This document shows, one piece after another, positions 1-13,013 of a DNA stretch of 34,355 bases. Source of the DNA: Prototheca cutis (Eukaryota; Chlorophyta; Trebouxiophyceae; Chlorellales; Chlorellaceae). The stretch lies in the NCBI GenBank assembly GCA_002897115.2, contig BCIH01000001.1, positions 2,431,497-2,465,851 on the forward strand, written 5' to 3'. The notes beneath the pieces were generated by a model. The model saw only the letters and a list, made by a program, of their open reading frames with translations, was not told the origin of the DNA and searched no databases. Every line of letters starts with the position of its first letter. The stretch's first letter is position 1. The translations under genes and the position numbers were made by a program.

Positions 1-74
1 CGGCCGGACCGCTTCCAGCGCCCAGCGCCGCAGTAAAATCCATCCTGGGAGGTTATAGCCTTCCAATGGGGGTG

Positions 75-230
75 GGAACTCCCGGAGCTCCTTCCCTCTC
101 CCGGAAAGGGAAAGCAGCCCCGGGGGTCGAAACCCTGGGGGCTCCCTTCCCGGGGCAAGGAACCCTGGGCTCCTTGGCCCGGGAAGGGAACACAGTCCCG
201 GAGGTGGTCCATCATGGGGATGGTCCACCT
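75..230. repeat. degenerate ~40-nt GC-rich tandem repeat, about three copies
   Basis: Three imperfect copies share the pattern GAA, then CCC(T/G)GG, GCTCC, TTCCC, CCGGG and AAGGGAA. They are read by eye and are clearly diverged from each other. The stretch can be translated, but the product is low complexity and looks like nothing known, so I treat it as non-coding. Confidence 0.35.
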
Positions 231-1748
231 TCCTATTGCCCTGCAGAGTGAAAATGTTCATCAGTGATGCCCAGCAACCCCCGGGGTGATGTGACGCTGT
301 TGCTGGCTGAGCTGGTTGCATTATTTCTGCCCTGCGCGGTATTGATGGAGATACGTCCCCCCCAACCACACCCCGACCTCCAGATCAACTCCGGTTTTTA
401 TTGGGGATCGTACTTGCAAACAGATGAATTATCCACAGTAATGGGTACTGGTTTGCCTAGCGCTCGCCGCCAGCGCCACGCGTCTGACGGAGGCCCGCCA
501 GATTCTGGTGAGCTCGGTGGTCGCCTATGGCGCACGTGCTATCCTAGCCCGGCCATAAACATGTCGCTCCACAGTCCTGATAGCATATGTGTGTGAAACT
601 CTGGCGTTGTGCATCCCTGAAATGATTTGTGCAGCTCCTCCTGATCGTAAATCGGGCGATGGAAACTCCAAGCATTGCGGGTCTCTGTGACCCCGGGAGA
701 AGGCGTAGGGCAACTCGTCAGCGCTTAGGTGGTTGATGACGGGGAGACGCGGAGCTTGACAAATTGAGCAGAACACATGGCAGAGCACATTTGCAGAATT
801 ATTATAATATTGTGTACATATTTGGGCCTTTGGGGCCAGAGACACGACACCCTCGCCTGCAAGAGGCTTGATTAGGAACCCAGGGACCCCGACTTGTCGG
901 GCCAGCGGTTCCCGCACCCGGAAGGGTCTCTCCAGCTATTGAGCATTAGTGTTATACAATCAGATGGTGTTCAAGGTGGGCGGCGTGGGGCTAGGGCAGT
1001 GTATGCTCATAAACGCGTGCACAGTTTGTGCCTGCAAACCCGACTGCGTCACCCCCTCCCCCGGCTCAGCGTCGCATTCTCCCACCATGTCACAGGGCAA
1101 GGCCACTCGTCGCACTATTTCCTGGGTAGGTGTTGGGTGGGGGGAGGATGGGTGTGATCACGGGGACTCGGTGTCTGAGTCGGGCAAACTGTTCCATGCC
1201 GGCGGCCGGGGTGGCACGCACGTGTGTTTTGAGCCTCCCAATGTTGTTTGGGGGCAGAAGAGGGGTTTGTCTCCGACACCTGCTGACAGTACATGGCATC
1301 CCCTGAAATCCTTGTGTGCCTCGAAACAAGCATTGAAATTGCTTTCAATGCACCGGAGCAGCAGCGTCCATGTCTTTTCATGTCCATGGGGTGGTTTGAT
1401 TGTGGTGGGGCTGGCGCTAGCTTGTCGCTCGGCATTCGCAAATGCCTCGGTCCCGTCAGCCCGTGCATTCCGGCTCCACACTTGGACTGCAGGTTTGGAA
1501 CAAGAAGTACGGCGCGCACCTGACGCTGCCTTGAACGGCTGCTTCTCTTTTGGACACACGGTGTCTGTCACTTAGATCAACTTCCGCCGTGCTACTTACG
1601 CGGTTCCGATAGAACTCGTGCGGGCTCGCCTTGTTTCCCGCCTGTTTATCCCGGGAATCGGTTGCGTACACGTTCTGCCCAGCGACTGCAACGCTGTTCG
1701 GCTGCCTTTTGGGACTCCCCCCTTTTGATTGCAAGGGGTCACTGCAGC
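231..1748. other. region without recognisable gene, upstream of L-aspartate oxidase
   Basis: Short open frames exist on both strands, for example 525-917 on minus and 949-1575 on plus. None shows a recognisable domain, and the long ones overlap each other in several frames as expected in GC-rich DNA. The part next to 1749 must hold the promoter and 5' leader of the aspartate oxidase gene. I see no TATA box or other core element I would defend. Confidence 0.4.
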
Positions 1749-3935
1749 ATGGACACGAGCATGATGAGGATGAAGGCATCGCCATTGCCCACGACGACGG
1801 CTGTGGGTGCGGCGGCCGTCTCGCGGGCCAGCGCTTCCCGTCCCGTGGTTTGTCGCGGGCGGTCGCTGGTCGGCCGGCGGCCGGGCCTTTGCGCTCGGGC
1901 CGCCGCCTGTGCTGCCGTCGCGCAGCCGGAAGCTTTTCCATCTGCGGCCGGCATCCCGACAGCAAGCCTGCCCCCTGCACGGCGCCTGCCTCGTCTGGTG
2001 GAGTCTGATTTCCTGGTGCTGGGTTCGGGCATCGCGGGTCTGAGCTACGCGCTGTCCGTCGCCGAGCACGGGCGCGTGGCGGTGGTGACCAAGGGCGCCA
2101 TCGACGACGGCTGCACGCGCTTTGCGCAGGGCGGTATCTGCGCGGTCCTGGATCCGCTGGATTCCGTGGCGGCGCACGTGCGCGACACGATGGTCGCGGG
2201 TGCGTGGCTGAACGACCGCCGCGCGGTGGAGGCTGTCTGTGCCGAGGGCCCTGCGCTGGTGCTGGCCCTCGCGGCCGCGGGCGCGCGGTTCACGGCGGGG
2301 CCCTCGGGCGCGGGCCTGCACCTGACGCGCGAGGGCGGCCACTCTGCGAGGCGCATCGTTCACGCCGCAGACGCTACGGGCGCGGAAATTGAGCGTGCGC
2401 TGGTTGCCGTCGCGAAGGAGCACCCGAATATCGTTATTTACGAGCACGTCCTGGCGTCAGAGCTGGTGATGTCGGGCGCCGGGCTGGAGGGGGAGGCACG
2501 CTCCTGTGTCGGGGCCGACGCCCTGGACGCTGGATCCCTAGGACCCACCCGATTCCTCGCCCCCGTGGTGATGCTGGCGACGGGGGGCGCGGGCCAGGTG
2601 TACCCGCTGACCACCAACCCGGCCGTGGCGACGGGCGACGGCATGGCGCTGGCCCTCCGTGCGGGCGCCGCCCTGGACTGCATGGAGTTTGTCCAGTTCC
2701 ATCCCACCGCGCTCGTTGGCGGCGCCATTGGGCGTCTGGGTCTTGGCGGTTCTGTTGCAGCTGCGCCGGCAGCTGCGCTGTCGTCGTGCACCCCCGCCAA
2801 CAACACTCTCCAGCAGCAGCAGACCTTTCTGATCAGTGAGGCGGTGCGGGGCGAGGGCGGGCGACTGCTCAACGGAAAAGGGGAGCGCTTCATGGCACGG
2901 TATGACGCGGCACGCATGGAGCTGGCCCCTCGTGACGTCGTGGCCCGTGCCATTCGCGCCGAGATGGACGCGAGCGGGAGTGATCACGTGCTGCTGGACG
3001 TCACCCACTTGGGGCGGCGGGAGATCGAGTCGCATTTCCCCACCATTGCGGCGCGCTGCGCGGCCCTGGGCCTCGACATCTCCCGCAACCCGATGCCCGT
3101 GGCGCCGGCACAGCACTACTTTTGCGGCGGCGTGAGGGCGGATTTACAGGCCAGAACGACCGTCCCGGGACTGTTTGCCGCCGGGGAGGTGGCATGCTCG
3201 GGGCTGCACGGCGCCAACCGTCTGGCCAGCAACAGTCTGCTGGAGGGGCTGGTCTTCGGGGCGCGCGCGGTGGGGCCCGGCGTCGACCGCGTCGAGCGGG
3301 TGCTTGGGCGGATGGATGCCGCGGTCGAGCTGGAGAAGCTCCGGGCAGATGTCGCTGCTGCTGAGAATGAAGTGCATAGCGGTTATTGTGGCCACACCAG
3401 CAGTATTGCTGCCGACATCCCCTCGGACGACTCGACGGCATCGCTGGACGCCGAGGCCTCCATGAAACGGGCGGAGCTGCGCTCCATCATGTGGTCCAGC
3501 GCGGGCATCGTGCGGAGCGTGGCCGGCATGCGCGACGGTCTGGACAGCGCCGCTGCCATCCGCGCCTGGGCCGACGATGCCGTCGGCGGCGGCAAGGGGG
3601 GAGCAACCCCTTTGACCTGGGCAACGCTGGAGCTGCGCAACATGGCTGCGGTAGGGGAGGCAGTGCTGCGTGGGGCGCTGGCTCGCCGCGTATCGATCGG
3701 CGGGCACTACTGCGTGGACTACCCCGTGGCCGTGCCAGCCGAGGACGAGTCGCAAGACTCGCTGCGGCAGCCGCTCAAGGCGCCGTCTTCTCGCGGACCC
3801 AAGCCGCGCGCGCCGGCTCGCCGGCCGAGCATGGTGCCCCTCCTCTCCCGGTTGCCCATCGGCGTGTTGGAGAAGGCTACTGCGGGGCGCGGCGAGCTGG
3901 CCCGCCGCCACTCTTCCAAGCCCACTGATGTGTGA
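1749..3935 (+). CDS. NADB: L-aspartate oxidase, plastid-type (NadB/AO)
   Basis: A flavoenzyme that oxidises L-aspartate to iminoaspartate, which quinolinate synthase uses in the aspartate route to NAD; in plants and algae it acts in the plastid. The protein is 728 residues in one uninterrupted exon. The first ATG in frame is at 1749, followed by about 80 residues rich in A, R, S and P that fit a transit peptide. The FAD dinucleotide-binding motif VLGSGIAGLSYAL starts near residue 90. Other family blocks are TRFAQGGICAVLDP, GGHSARRIVHAADATG, EFVQFHPTAL, SEAVRGEGGRLLN, PAQHYFCGGVRAD and GEVACSGLHGANRLASNSLLEGLV. These separate it from succinate dehydrogenase flavoprotein, its closest relative. 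It is longer than bacterial NadB (about 540 residues). The excess lies in the leader, a Q- and A-rich insert near 2745-2825, a Ser/Asp-rich insert near 3390-3460 and a basic Ser/Arg-rich tail from about 3760. It is the only gene here without introns. Confidence 0.93.
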   Translation: MDTSMMRMKASPLPTTTAVGAAAVSRASASRPVVCRGRSLVGRRPGLCARAAACAAVAQPEAFPSAAGIPTASLPPARRLPRLVESDFLVLGSGIAGLSYALSVAEHGRVAVVTKGAIDDGCTRFAQGGICAVLDPLDSVAAHVRDTMVAGAWLNDRRAVEAVCAEGPALVLALAAAGARFTAGPSGAGLHLTREGGHSARRIVHAADATGAEIERALVAVAKEHPNIVIYEHVLASELVMSGAGLEGEARSCVGADALDAGSLGPTRFLAPVVMLATGGAGQVYPLTTNPAVATGDGMALALRAGAALDCMEFVQFHPTALVGGAIGRLGLGGSVAAAPAAALSSCTPANNTLQQQQTFLISEAVRGEGGRLLNGKGERFMARYDAARMELAPRDVVARAIRAEMDASGSDHVLLDVTHLGRREIESHFPTIAARCAALGLDISRNPMPVAPAQHYFCGGVRADLQARTTVPGLFAAGEVACSGLHGANRLASNSLLEGLVFGARAVGPGVDRVERVLGRMDAAVELEKLRADVAAAENEVHSGYCGHTSSIAADIPSDDSTASLDAEASMKRAELRSIMWSSAGIVRSVAGMRDGLDSAAAIRAWADDAVGGGKGGATPLTWATLELRNMAAVGEAVLRGALARRVSIGGHYCVDYPVAVPAEDESQDSLRQPLKAPSSRGPKPRAPARRPSMVPLLSRLPIGVLEKATAGRGELARRHSSKPTDV

Positions 3936-4539
3936 CCGTGACGGTGAGCTTGCTTGCTTGTTGGACTGGACGGTGGGTGTCACGTCCGTGAATGCAACGA
4001 GCCACCGGCACCGCCTGATTCATTGAAACGGCTAGCCCTGTACATTATGAAACGCCGGGTGTGTCTGGATCTTCCTTTTGTGCACCGCCGAGCCCGACCA
4101 ACATTGATATGGATTTCCATCCCCTGCCCTGAGAAACGACAACTGTTTTGTCCGCCATGATGCCTGCCTTTCTTGGTAACAACCACACACCACGCACTCC
4201 TGCCATGCACTTTTGCTCCATGATTTCCTGCATGATGATGATGTGTTCAAAACCATGATTTCCTGCCCCTGCCTGCCTGCCTGCATGATTCTGCTGTAAC
4301 AAAGTTAGCGACAATGGGGTGACTGCGTTGGATTCTGGAGCATGCAAGTGGCCAGGCAAGACTAGAAAATCGCTGGATCACTTTTTTCCTGGGCGTGGCC
4401 GAAATCTACAGACTGAAGCTATTGCGCATTGCAGGTCCACGTCGCATGGATGTTTATTCATACTCGTTCACACAACATCGTTGTGGGGGCAGCGTCTGGG
4501 CCCATGGTGGACTAGGGAGGCGTCATCGCAAGGCGCCGC
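3936..4539. other. intergenic: 3' region of aspartate oxidase and leader of SHPRH gene
   Basis: Between two genes on the same strand. A TGTAA at 4295-4299, the poly(A) signal used by green algae, lies about 360 nt after the stop codon and could end the oxidase transcript. A 13-nt direct repeat (CATGATTTCCTGC) occurs twice between about 4220 and 4270, the second copy followed by a short CCTG run. No coding sequence is recognised. Confidence 0.35.
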
Positions 4540-7500
4540 ATGGTCCGTCGAAAGCAGGGGACTCCCAGCCGCAGGGGGGGCCCTGCCGAGCCCGCAGTGA
4601 AAGGCGGACATGCTGGCGACGGCGCGGCAGACGTCATCGACGCCATCGAAGGGCATGAATTGGAGCTCTATGCCGCGGATCACGCTGCACAGGGCAAGGC
4701 CAGGGAGCTGTCAGCAGTCTCTGTAGCGCTGGCCGTTGCTGCAGCGGCAGGGCCGCTTCCCTGGCAGCTTGGTGTCCTGGCCGACGACATTTGCGCGGAC
4801 ACAGCGGATTTCAGCGAACCCTTGCTTCTCACAGTGCAATTGCGCGAGGAATACGAAGCGTCTACCTCGCTCCAACTTGTGGTAGGCCGTCAGAATGCAA
4901 ACAGCAGTGCCGCCAAACCCCTGCACCAGGTGCGTCAAGAGGACTGCTGGCCTGGGGTTTGACATTCCTCTATTCTGCATATGGGAATTGTATCTATGAG
5001 TATTGTGAAGATGCATGGGGCTGGGGGAAGACCCTGCATGTTGACATACTTTGCCTGTTTGCCAGCCAGTGGTCTGCCAGTCTGCTTCCAGAGTGCCTGG
5101 CAGCAGAAGAGGCACTGAGCTTTTCATTGCTCTGCACACTGAGCAGCTCGTCTACCTTTGTGTGGCCCAACTGATACACATGCAGGCGACGGTTTCCTCT
5201 GACGCCGGCAGCAGCGTTGGCAGCGCCATTGCCAGGCTGCTCGGCGCGGGCTACCTTGGCGTGACCCTGGCGCTCTGCCATGATGACAAAAGAGATGCTG
5301 CTGCCTACAGCCTCGTCATAACCCTGGAGCCCAAGGCCCTCCGTAGCCCGGCGACGGACGCCGAAGACACAGGTGCCCCGCCCTGGCAGCGATCGCTGCT
5401 TGCAGTCCTCCGTTGGGCGGGCTTGGTAGCGAACGACGAAGAAAGCGCGGCAGTGACATATGGCACCGAGCGTGAATTGCTCGCTGAAGCTTTGCGTGGC
5501 CACCTGGACACGAGCCGGTTGTACCGCGAGGTCTTGCCGCCTGCGGGCATGGCGGAGTGTGGTTTTGACCAAGTCCCAGGGCTCGTACCCAAGCTGCATC
5601 CGTACCAACGTCGGGCCCTTGCCTGGATGCTCCACCGAGAGGGGGCGGCGGAGACCGTTCCCGGTGGTGTCAAATCGGAGCTGAAACTGGAGGGAGTGAC
5701 ACGTGGTTTGACGGAACCACTGCCAAAGCGTGCCAGGACCGAGCGGCCTCTGCATGTCCTGTGGACCAAAGTCACTCTCCAAAGCGGCCGGGTGCTGTAT
5801 GTGAACCGGTTCACAGGAAGACTGTCGCTCCAGCCATTCTATGCCGATCAAGTGCCCCAGGTGCGGATGGCGAGGAACAGTGACAGGCCGTTGGCATGGG
5901 TATGTGCCTGGTGCGTGCAGCAGAATGTTTGTACCCAGCATGGCCATGCCACGACCGCGCCGATCACCGTTCTCCTTGACCCGCCCGAAACCCACTGAAA
6001 AGGTCTCTGGCGGCATACTGGCGGAGGAGATGGGTCTTGGGAAGACCGTGGAAGTGCTCGCCTGTATTCTGGCGCATCGGTATAGAGGGCCACTTCTTGA
6101 CCTCGGGACGGACGGAATCCAGAGGCAGGAGCGTGTCGCCTGTGTCTGTGGAGCACGCTCATCGGGCTCCTTTGAGGGTCTGTGGGTGCAGTGCGACTGC
6201 TGCGATGCCTGGCTTCATGGCCCTTGCGTCGGGCACGCCAGGAAGCCTCCGGAAGGTGGGAATGCGCTGCTGACTTGGGTGGGGTGTCTCGGTTTGGTGC
6301 CAGCCGTTGAGCAGGGTTGCTTGGCTATGCAGAGGCGGTACCGTGCCTGTCTTGGCCACCTTTGCCTGGAGTCATGGAACCAGCACCGAGGTGGAACCTG
6401 TTCGCGGTCGGCTCTTCTCCCCGTCACCCATGCAAGCTTGCCGCTCAACCTCCACCTGTTTCAGGCTCGTTTGTGTGCGGTGCTTGCCAGGCGGTGCTGT
6501 CGCGCACGGAGGTGCGCGGTCCCTGCGGCGCGACGCTCGTCGTCTGCCCGCAGTCCATCCTGCAGCAGTGGGAAGAAGAAGCCCGGCGGCATGTCGACCC
6601 TGCTCATGCGTCGGTGACAGTTTACCGGGGTCAAATCGACCCTGCCCAGTCGTGTGGGCGGCCGATCACGGCCGCCGACCTCGCGCGCCAGACCATTGTC
6701 CTGACCAGTTACGAGACGCTGCGCCGCGAATTTTGGCGCGACCCTGGGTTGGATAGGGAGGCGGGTGGTGGCGGTGGTGGTTACCGTGGTCGCAGCGGCG
6801 GCGACCGCAGTGACGGTGATGGTGCCGCCGGCGACAGAGCTGCCCAAGCCACCATCCCATCACTCCCGGCCCAACCACAGCAGCAGCAGCAGCAACACCG
6901 GCAGTTACGATGCGTCAAGAGGTATAGTGTGATCTCGACGCCGCTAACGCGGCTGCGGTGGTGGCGACTGGTTCTGGACGAAGCCCAGATGGTGGAGGGC
7001 GCGGCCAGCAATGCCGCTGAGCTGGCACGGGGTCTCCGGGCCTGCCATCGATGGTGCAGCACGGGGACGCCCGTCAGCCGTGGCGTGGAGGACCTGTTTG
7101 GACTGCTGACATTCCTGGACGTCCGGCCGTTTGGATCACGGGCCTGGTGGCAGGCGCTCGTGGCAAAGCCTTTGGCAGTGGATTTCAGCCACAGCGGGGA
7201 GGAAGGTGACGTGGACAACACGGGCTGCGATGCAGTCCAAGGAGTTAGTAAACAACAAGTGGAAACGAGAGCTGCTAGCAAAGCATTCCAAGCTGTCTGG
7301 GCACCCAACGCAGTGGCCCCGCATCGTGTGGCGGCCGCTGTCGCCTGGGTTCGGCTCGTGCACCTCCTGCGGCCTCGGCTAGTAGTGGAGAATGCGAAGC
7401 AGAGCCTGGCCAACGTCTCTTCTCCTCTGCCTCATACCCTGCTGCCACGACTGTACGGGCTGATGTGGCGCAACACCAAGGCCAACGTGTCCGGAGAGCT

Positions 7501-10500
7501 GGTGCTGCCGCCGCAGCACATGCACACGTCATTTCTGGAGTTTTCACCCGTGGAACAGCACTTTTATACGCGACAGCACACAGCTTGCATTGCCAAAGCC
7601 CGTGCGGCACTGCCGGCCCGCGCGTTTGCGCGGGGTGCGCTGTCTTCTGCCCCCGCAAAAGAAAGCGGGACGGCGACGATTGCAGGTGCCTCCAACAGCG
7701 ATGATGAACCGACAGCCACTGCCGCGGCGGCAGCCGCGGCACTCGCTCGGGCGGCAGGCCACTTTGCGACGGGAGCTGATGGGTCTGTGGTGGCTGTCCA
7801 GGCTGGTGGGGTGGCACGGGACGCCCTCAACAGTGGCACCGCCGCCAATCAACCCCCCCGACCAGCTCCCCCCAATCCGACTCCCGTTCAAGACCGGTAC
7901 TTGACGCATCGCGAGGAGAAGGCAGTGCTGGGCCCGCTGCTTCGCCTCCGCCAGGCCTGCTGCCACCCGCAAGTGGGGTCGCAGGGCGCCCGTGGTGGGC
8001 TCATCGCACACCGCGAGCCCATGTCCATGTCAGACGTTCTTGCTCTTATGATTGCCAAGCAGCGAGTGGAAGCCGAAGACGCCCAGCGCCAGCTCCTGGC
8101 CGCACTCAACGGTCTGGCGGGTTTGGCGCTGCTGAGCGGGGACGGCCCCGCCGCGGCGACGATGTACCGAGAGGTCCTGCGAACCGCGGCGTCCAGCGCG
8201 GGAGAGGGTGTCGACGCCGATAGCCTTCAAAGACTGCATGCCTTGCACAACCTGGCGGAGATCCTGGAGGGCACTGCGATTGTTTCTGTTGGTGGAGCTG
8301 CTGAAGAGGACCGAATCAACACATCAGTCGCCGATCAACCAGCGACCAACAGAGGCCCCACTCCAAGAGCCATTCCCCGGACGTTGAGGGACGACAGCCT
8401 GCGGTCCGAGGCGATGACCCTCAGGGACGCGTATACGGCTGATTCGGTGGTCAAACTCCAGGCTGCACGGGACGGCCTGAGCGCCGTGGAGCGAGAGGCC
8501 AAGACCTCTACGGCCACGCTCCAGGCGCGGCTGGGCCTGGGGACCGTCACCGAATCTGCAAAACTACAGGCCAATTGGTATGCGGGCGCAGTGGGCTGGC
8601 TGACGCGGCGGGGTCAAGGGCATACTGCCGCGGATGCCGTCCTGCAGCAGCTCCGTGAAGGTGAGGCATACCAGCAACAGGCTGCTGGTCCAAGCAGCAG
8701 CTTTATGGAGCACGAAGGTGCGGGCATGCTGGCCGGTGGCCGGTTCCGGGACCTGGCGGGACTGGGCTTGTTGCTCGAGCAAGGTCTGCGGGAACTGAAT
8801 ACCGCACGGGAGGCGGCACTCCGGGAACTGTACATTCTAGACACCGCGTGTGACTCCCCGACGCCCGCGCTGGTACAGCTGGCGGGGTCATGCGGGTTGT
8901 GCCGCGCGGAGACGGCCGTCGCGGGGCGCACGTGCCGGCACTGCCAGCTGGACATGCTGTTTGTGCGCTGGGAAGTTCGCGCTTTCTCCTTCGTCGCGCC
9001 GGGCAACGGCCGTCGGGCCGTGGACCCGGAGCTCGCCGCCGCCCGGATCCAGCGGGCAGCGCTCGAGCGCCTCGCTCGTGGCGGCGATGTGTCCCTTGGC
9101 GACGGGAGTGCAGGCCTGGGGTTTGAGCTCGATGGCGTTGGGACGACTTTCCCTGCTGCTGGAGACAATGGTGCGTTGTCGGTTGGTGCAAAAACAATCG
9201 GTAGCAGCAGTGCTACCACCAGGCGCCGCGGCGAAGATGGCACGGCAGGCCGCGCAGACGTTCTGCGAAAGCCTTCGGAACTGGAGGCTGCACTGCGGGC
9301 TCTGCGTGGCGCGCTGCAGACGGCGGCGCGACGCGGAGGTGCCCATGGCCATGACAGGGCCGAAGCGGAGGCACTGCTTGAAGCAGCAACATCGCATCTG
9401 GCACTCTTAGAAATGCAGCGCAAGGTCTATTTGGCCGCCGTGGCCTTGAGCCTGGCGCAGCGGTCGCGGCTGTACGCGAGTGACGAGCTGGATATGTGCA
9501 CGACGCGACTGCGGTTTTTGACCCCGGGCGAGCGCATCGGGCCGGGGGAGGAGCTGTTCAAGCTGGCGGGACCTGAGGCCGCCGCAGCCAGGAGCGTCGA
9601 GCTGTCGGCCGATAAAATTGCTGCGGAAGCCGATTTTCGCGAGCGCATGGGCACGCTGCGATACCTGCGCACACTGGAACGATCCAGTCTTGCTGATGAA
9701 GTTGTTGGAGGAGATGACAATGATGACGGCGATGGCAATGATAAAGGCGCTGCTGCATCGCCCGATAAGGAAGGAGCAACCTCGCCCCGTCGTCCGTCCA
9801 AGCTGGCGCTGGAGGCTTGCCCCATCTGCCACGACCCCGTGGGATCGGAGCTGGGCATGCTGAGCTGCGGCCATCGACTGTGCCTGCGCTGCACGCTGGC
9901 GCTGATTGACCGGGCGAAAGGAAAGAGCGACTGGCTGCGCTGCCCCACGTGCCGTGCTCCTACCCGCGCCGCAGAAGTGGCCTTTGTCGACTCCAAGCGG
10001 CCTGAAGAAGCTGCCGAAAGGCCGGTGCGTGGCTCGTACGGCACCAAGGTGAGCGGGGAAGGGGGGGGGGCCGGGGTCTCACTTCTGGTAATAGTGGCGT
10101 GCCCCTTGCAGCGAGCCATTGGGGAGCGTGCCTGCACCCCAGCGGCAACAATTCCAACCAGCCGGCCAGCCAGCGAGAATCCTGGTGGACTAACACGCGA
10201 TGACGGCGCAGCCTTCCGCGTTGCCCAGTTCGGCTGCATTGGCCAGACCCAGTTCTGGACAGGCTACCAGGGGACAGCAGAAACGGCAGGACAGTGGACG
10301 TCATCCAGAACGAACGAGTCAGAATCTACAGGTCAGCATTGACAGTTCAAGTCGGGGGCCCGAGCAGCGATTGGCGCAGCGCATCCCTGCAGTTTCCGAT
10401 GCTGCCAGCGACAGCTGCGACATCAACCCACAGAGTAGAGTGTTGTCTGTGCAAGCCTTTATTGTTCCGCTGGTGGTGGCGGCGTTCTTGTGACCAGGCA

Positions 10501-12980
10501 GCCGATGTGGCGCTCGTGTTCTGGTGAGCTACGAAGATTGCTGCTGGAAGTTTCTGTTGTTGGACAATTCTCTTCCCTGGAAGTTTATTGCTCATACACA
10601 CATTCTTTTGCGGCCATGTCTGTATGCCTCTGTAATTCTGCCCGTACCTCCTGTTGGAAATACGTTGCTCGCTCGCTCGCTTCTGGTGTTCACAATGCTG
10701 GCAAACCAAATGCTGCAGACATGCGAGCACTGGGAGCGAGTTCAAGGTGAATGAATGGCCAACATGCAAATCAACTGCCTGACTTGCGGCGAACGAACCC
10801 AAAGCCAGAGGTAGGAGCTGGGAGTTGCCTGATGAATTTCGGGTTCTGGCACACAGCAGAAAAGGGACCAAAAACTTGCACATGGTAACAGAGGAGGGGA
10901 ACGGGCACAGGCCATTGCCGGCACAGCGCGATAACAAAGTGATATGGCATGCGTGCAAGTTCACGTTGGATAAGATTATTATTTTATATTTTAAGTCTCT
11001 CTCTCAGAGAGACGAAACGCCTCTTCTCTAGCCCGCAGGCAGGCGGCGCCAGTAATTCCCTCAGTCCTCCATGGCATCGTCCTCGTCTTCGTCGTCGCTG
11101 CCGTCGGGCAGCGTGCTGACGCGGAGCTTCTTGGCAGCGGAATCCACCCGGCGGCTGCCCTTGGCTGCCGCGCGCGCAGCGGCGGCCGCGGCATCCGGGG
11201 TGACGTCAAATGAAAGCTGGTTCCTTGCAACGTCGACACAGTCGAGCGTGACCCTGCTGTCATCCGGCAGTTCTCCACTCACGATCATGCGGCTCAACGG
11301 CGTCACGACGGCGTGCTCGACCCAGCGGCGCAGGGGCCGTGCGCCGTAGGCAGGGTCGTACGCCTCGCGCACCGCGGCGTCCAACGCGGCATCCGTGGCT
11401 TCCAGCTTGATCCCACGGTCGACGAGCCGGGCGTTGAGCTCGTCGATCTGCAGCCGTGCCACATCGCGAAGCTGCCCGCGCGTCAGTGGATCAAACACAA
11501 CCATCTCGTCGATGCGGTTGACGAACTCCGGGCGGAAATGTGAGCGCACCGCGGCTTTGACCGCCTCGTGCGCCTCGGGCGAGTGCGGGCTGGCCAGCAG
11601 GGCCTGTGCGCCGAGGTTGCTCGTCATGACCAGGATGGTGTTGGCAAAGCTCACCACGCGGCCCTTGGAGTCGGTCAGGCGCCCGTCGTCCAGGACTTGG
11701 AGCAGGATGTTCATCACGTCGGCGTGTGCCTTTTCCACCTCGTCGAGCAGTACGACAGAGTAAGGGTGGCGGCGCACGGCTTCGGTCAGCTGCCCGCCCT
11801 GGTCGTGGCCGATGTACCCCGGCGGCGCGCCGATCAACCGACTGACCGCATGGCGTTCCATGTACTCGCTCATGTCAATGCGGATCATCTCCTTTTCGCT
11901 GTCAAACAAGGTCGCTGCCAACGCCTTTGCCAACTCCGTCTTGCCAACGCCCGTGGGGCCCAGGAACAAAAAGCTCGAGCCCCGGCCACGGGCACCCAGG
12001 CCCGCGCGGCTCCGGACGACGGCGTCGGCCACGGCGTTGACCGCCGCGTCTTGACCGACGACGCGGAGATGCAGCTCCTCGGGCAGGTGCAGGAGCCTCT
12101 CGCGGTCCGTAGACTGCAGCTTGGTCACGGGGATGCCCGTCCACTTGGACACGACAGCCGCGACTTGTTCGGGCCCGACGCGATCCGACAGCATCGACGT
12201 ATTGCGCTTGGCGGCTTCCTGCTTCCGCCGCAGCGCCTCGGCCACTTCAGCCAGGGCACCGTACTTGATATCGGCGACCATGGCCAGGTCCATGCGTGCT
12301 TCGGCCTGCTCCAGCCGGATCTGAAGCTCCTCGCGCTTCTTCTGCAGCGCCTTGATCTCTTCCAGGCGCTCCTTTTCCTGACGGTACCGCAGCTGCAGCG
12401 GCCGTATTTCTTCCTGCCGCGCGGCGATGTCCGCGCGCACTTCTCCCAGCCGCGCCTTGCTTTGCTTGTCCTTTTCCTTCTCCAACGCCTTTTCCTCGAC
12501 TTGGAGCGACAGCAGCGCTCGCTCGGCGCGGTCCAGCGCTTCGGGCTTGGACTCGAGTTGGACCTGGAGATCGCTGCAGGCTTCGTCCACGAGGTCGATG
12601 GCCTTGTCGGGGAGGAACCGATTGGTGATGTACCGGTCGGCCAGCGTCGCCGCGGCCACGAGCGCCCGGTCCGAGATTTGCACGCCGTGGTGCCCCGCGT
12701 ACCGCTCCTTAAGCCCACGCAGCATCTGGATGGTGTCCGCAACCGAGGGCTCGCCCACCAGCACCTGCTGGAACCGGCGCTCAAACGCCGCGTCCTTTTC
12801 GATGTTCTCTCGGTACTCTGCGAGGGTAGTGGCGCCGACCAGGCGCAGCTCGCCGCGGGCCAGCATCGGCTTCATCAAATTGGCGGCGTCCATCGCGCCC
12901 TCCGTCTTCCCCGCGCCCAGGACCGTGTGGAGCTCATCCACAAACAGGATAATCCTGCCAGGCGATTTTTTCACTTCGTC

Positions 12981-13013
<33 letters not shown>

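Noticed and set aside
525..917. 130-codon minus-strand open frame near the left end
   Set aside because: No recognisable domain, no clear splice partners, and overlapping frames of similar quality; not enough to call a gene.
1749..3935. recent bacterial transfer of the intronless aspartate oxidase
   Set aside because: It has a plastid-type leader and plant-like inserts, and its base composition matches its neighbours; lack of introns alone is weak evidence.
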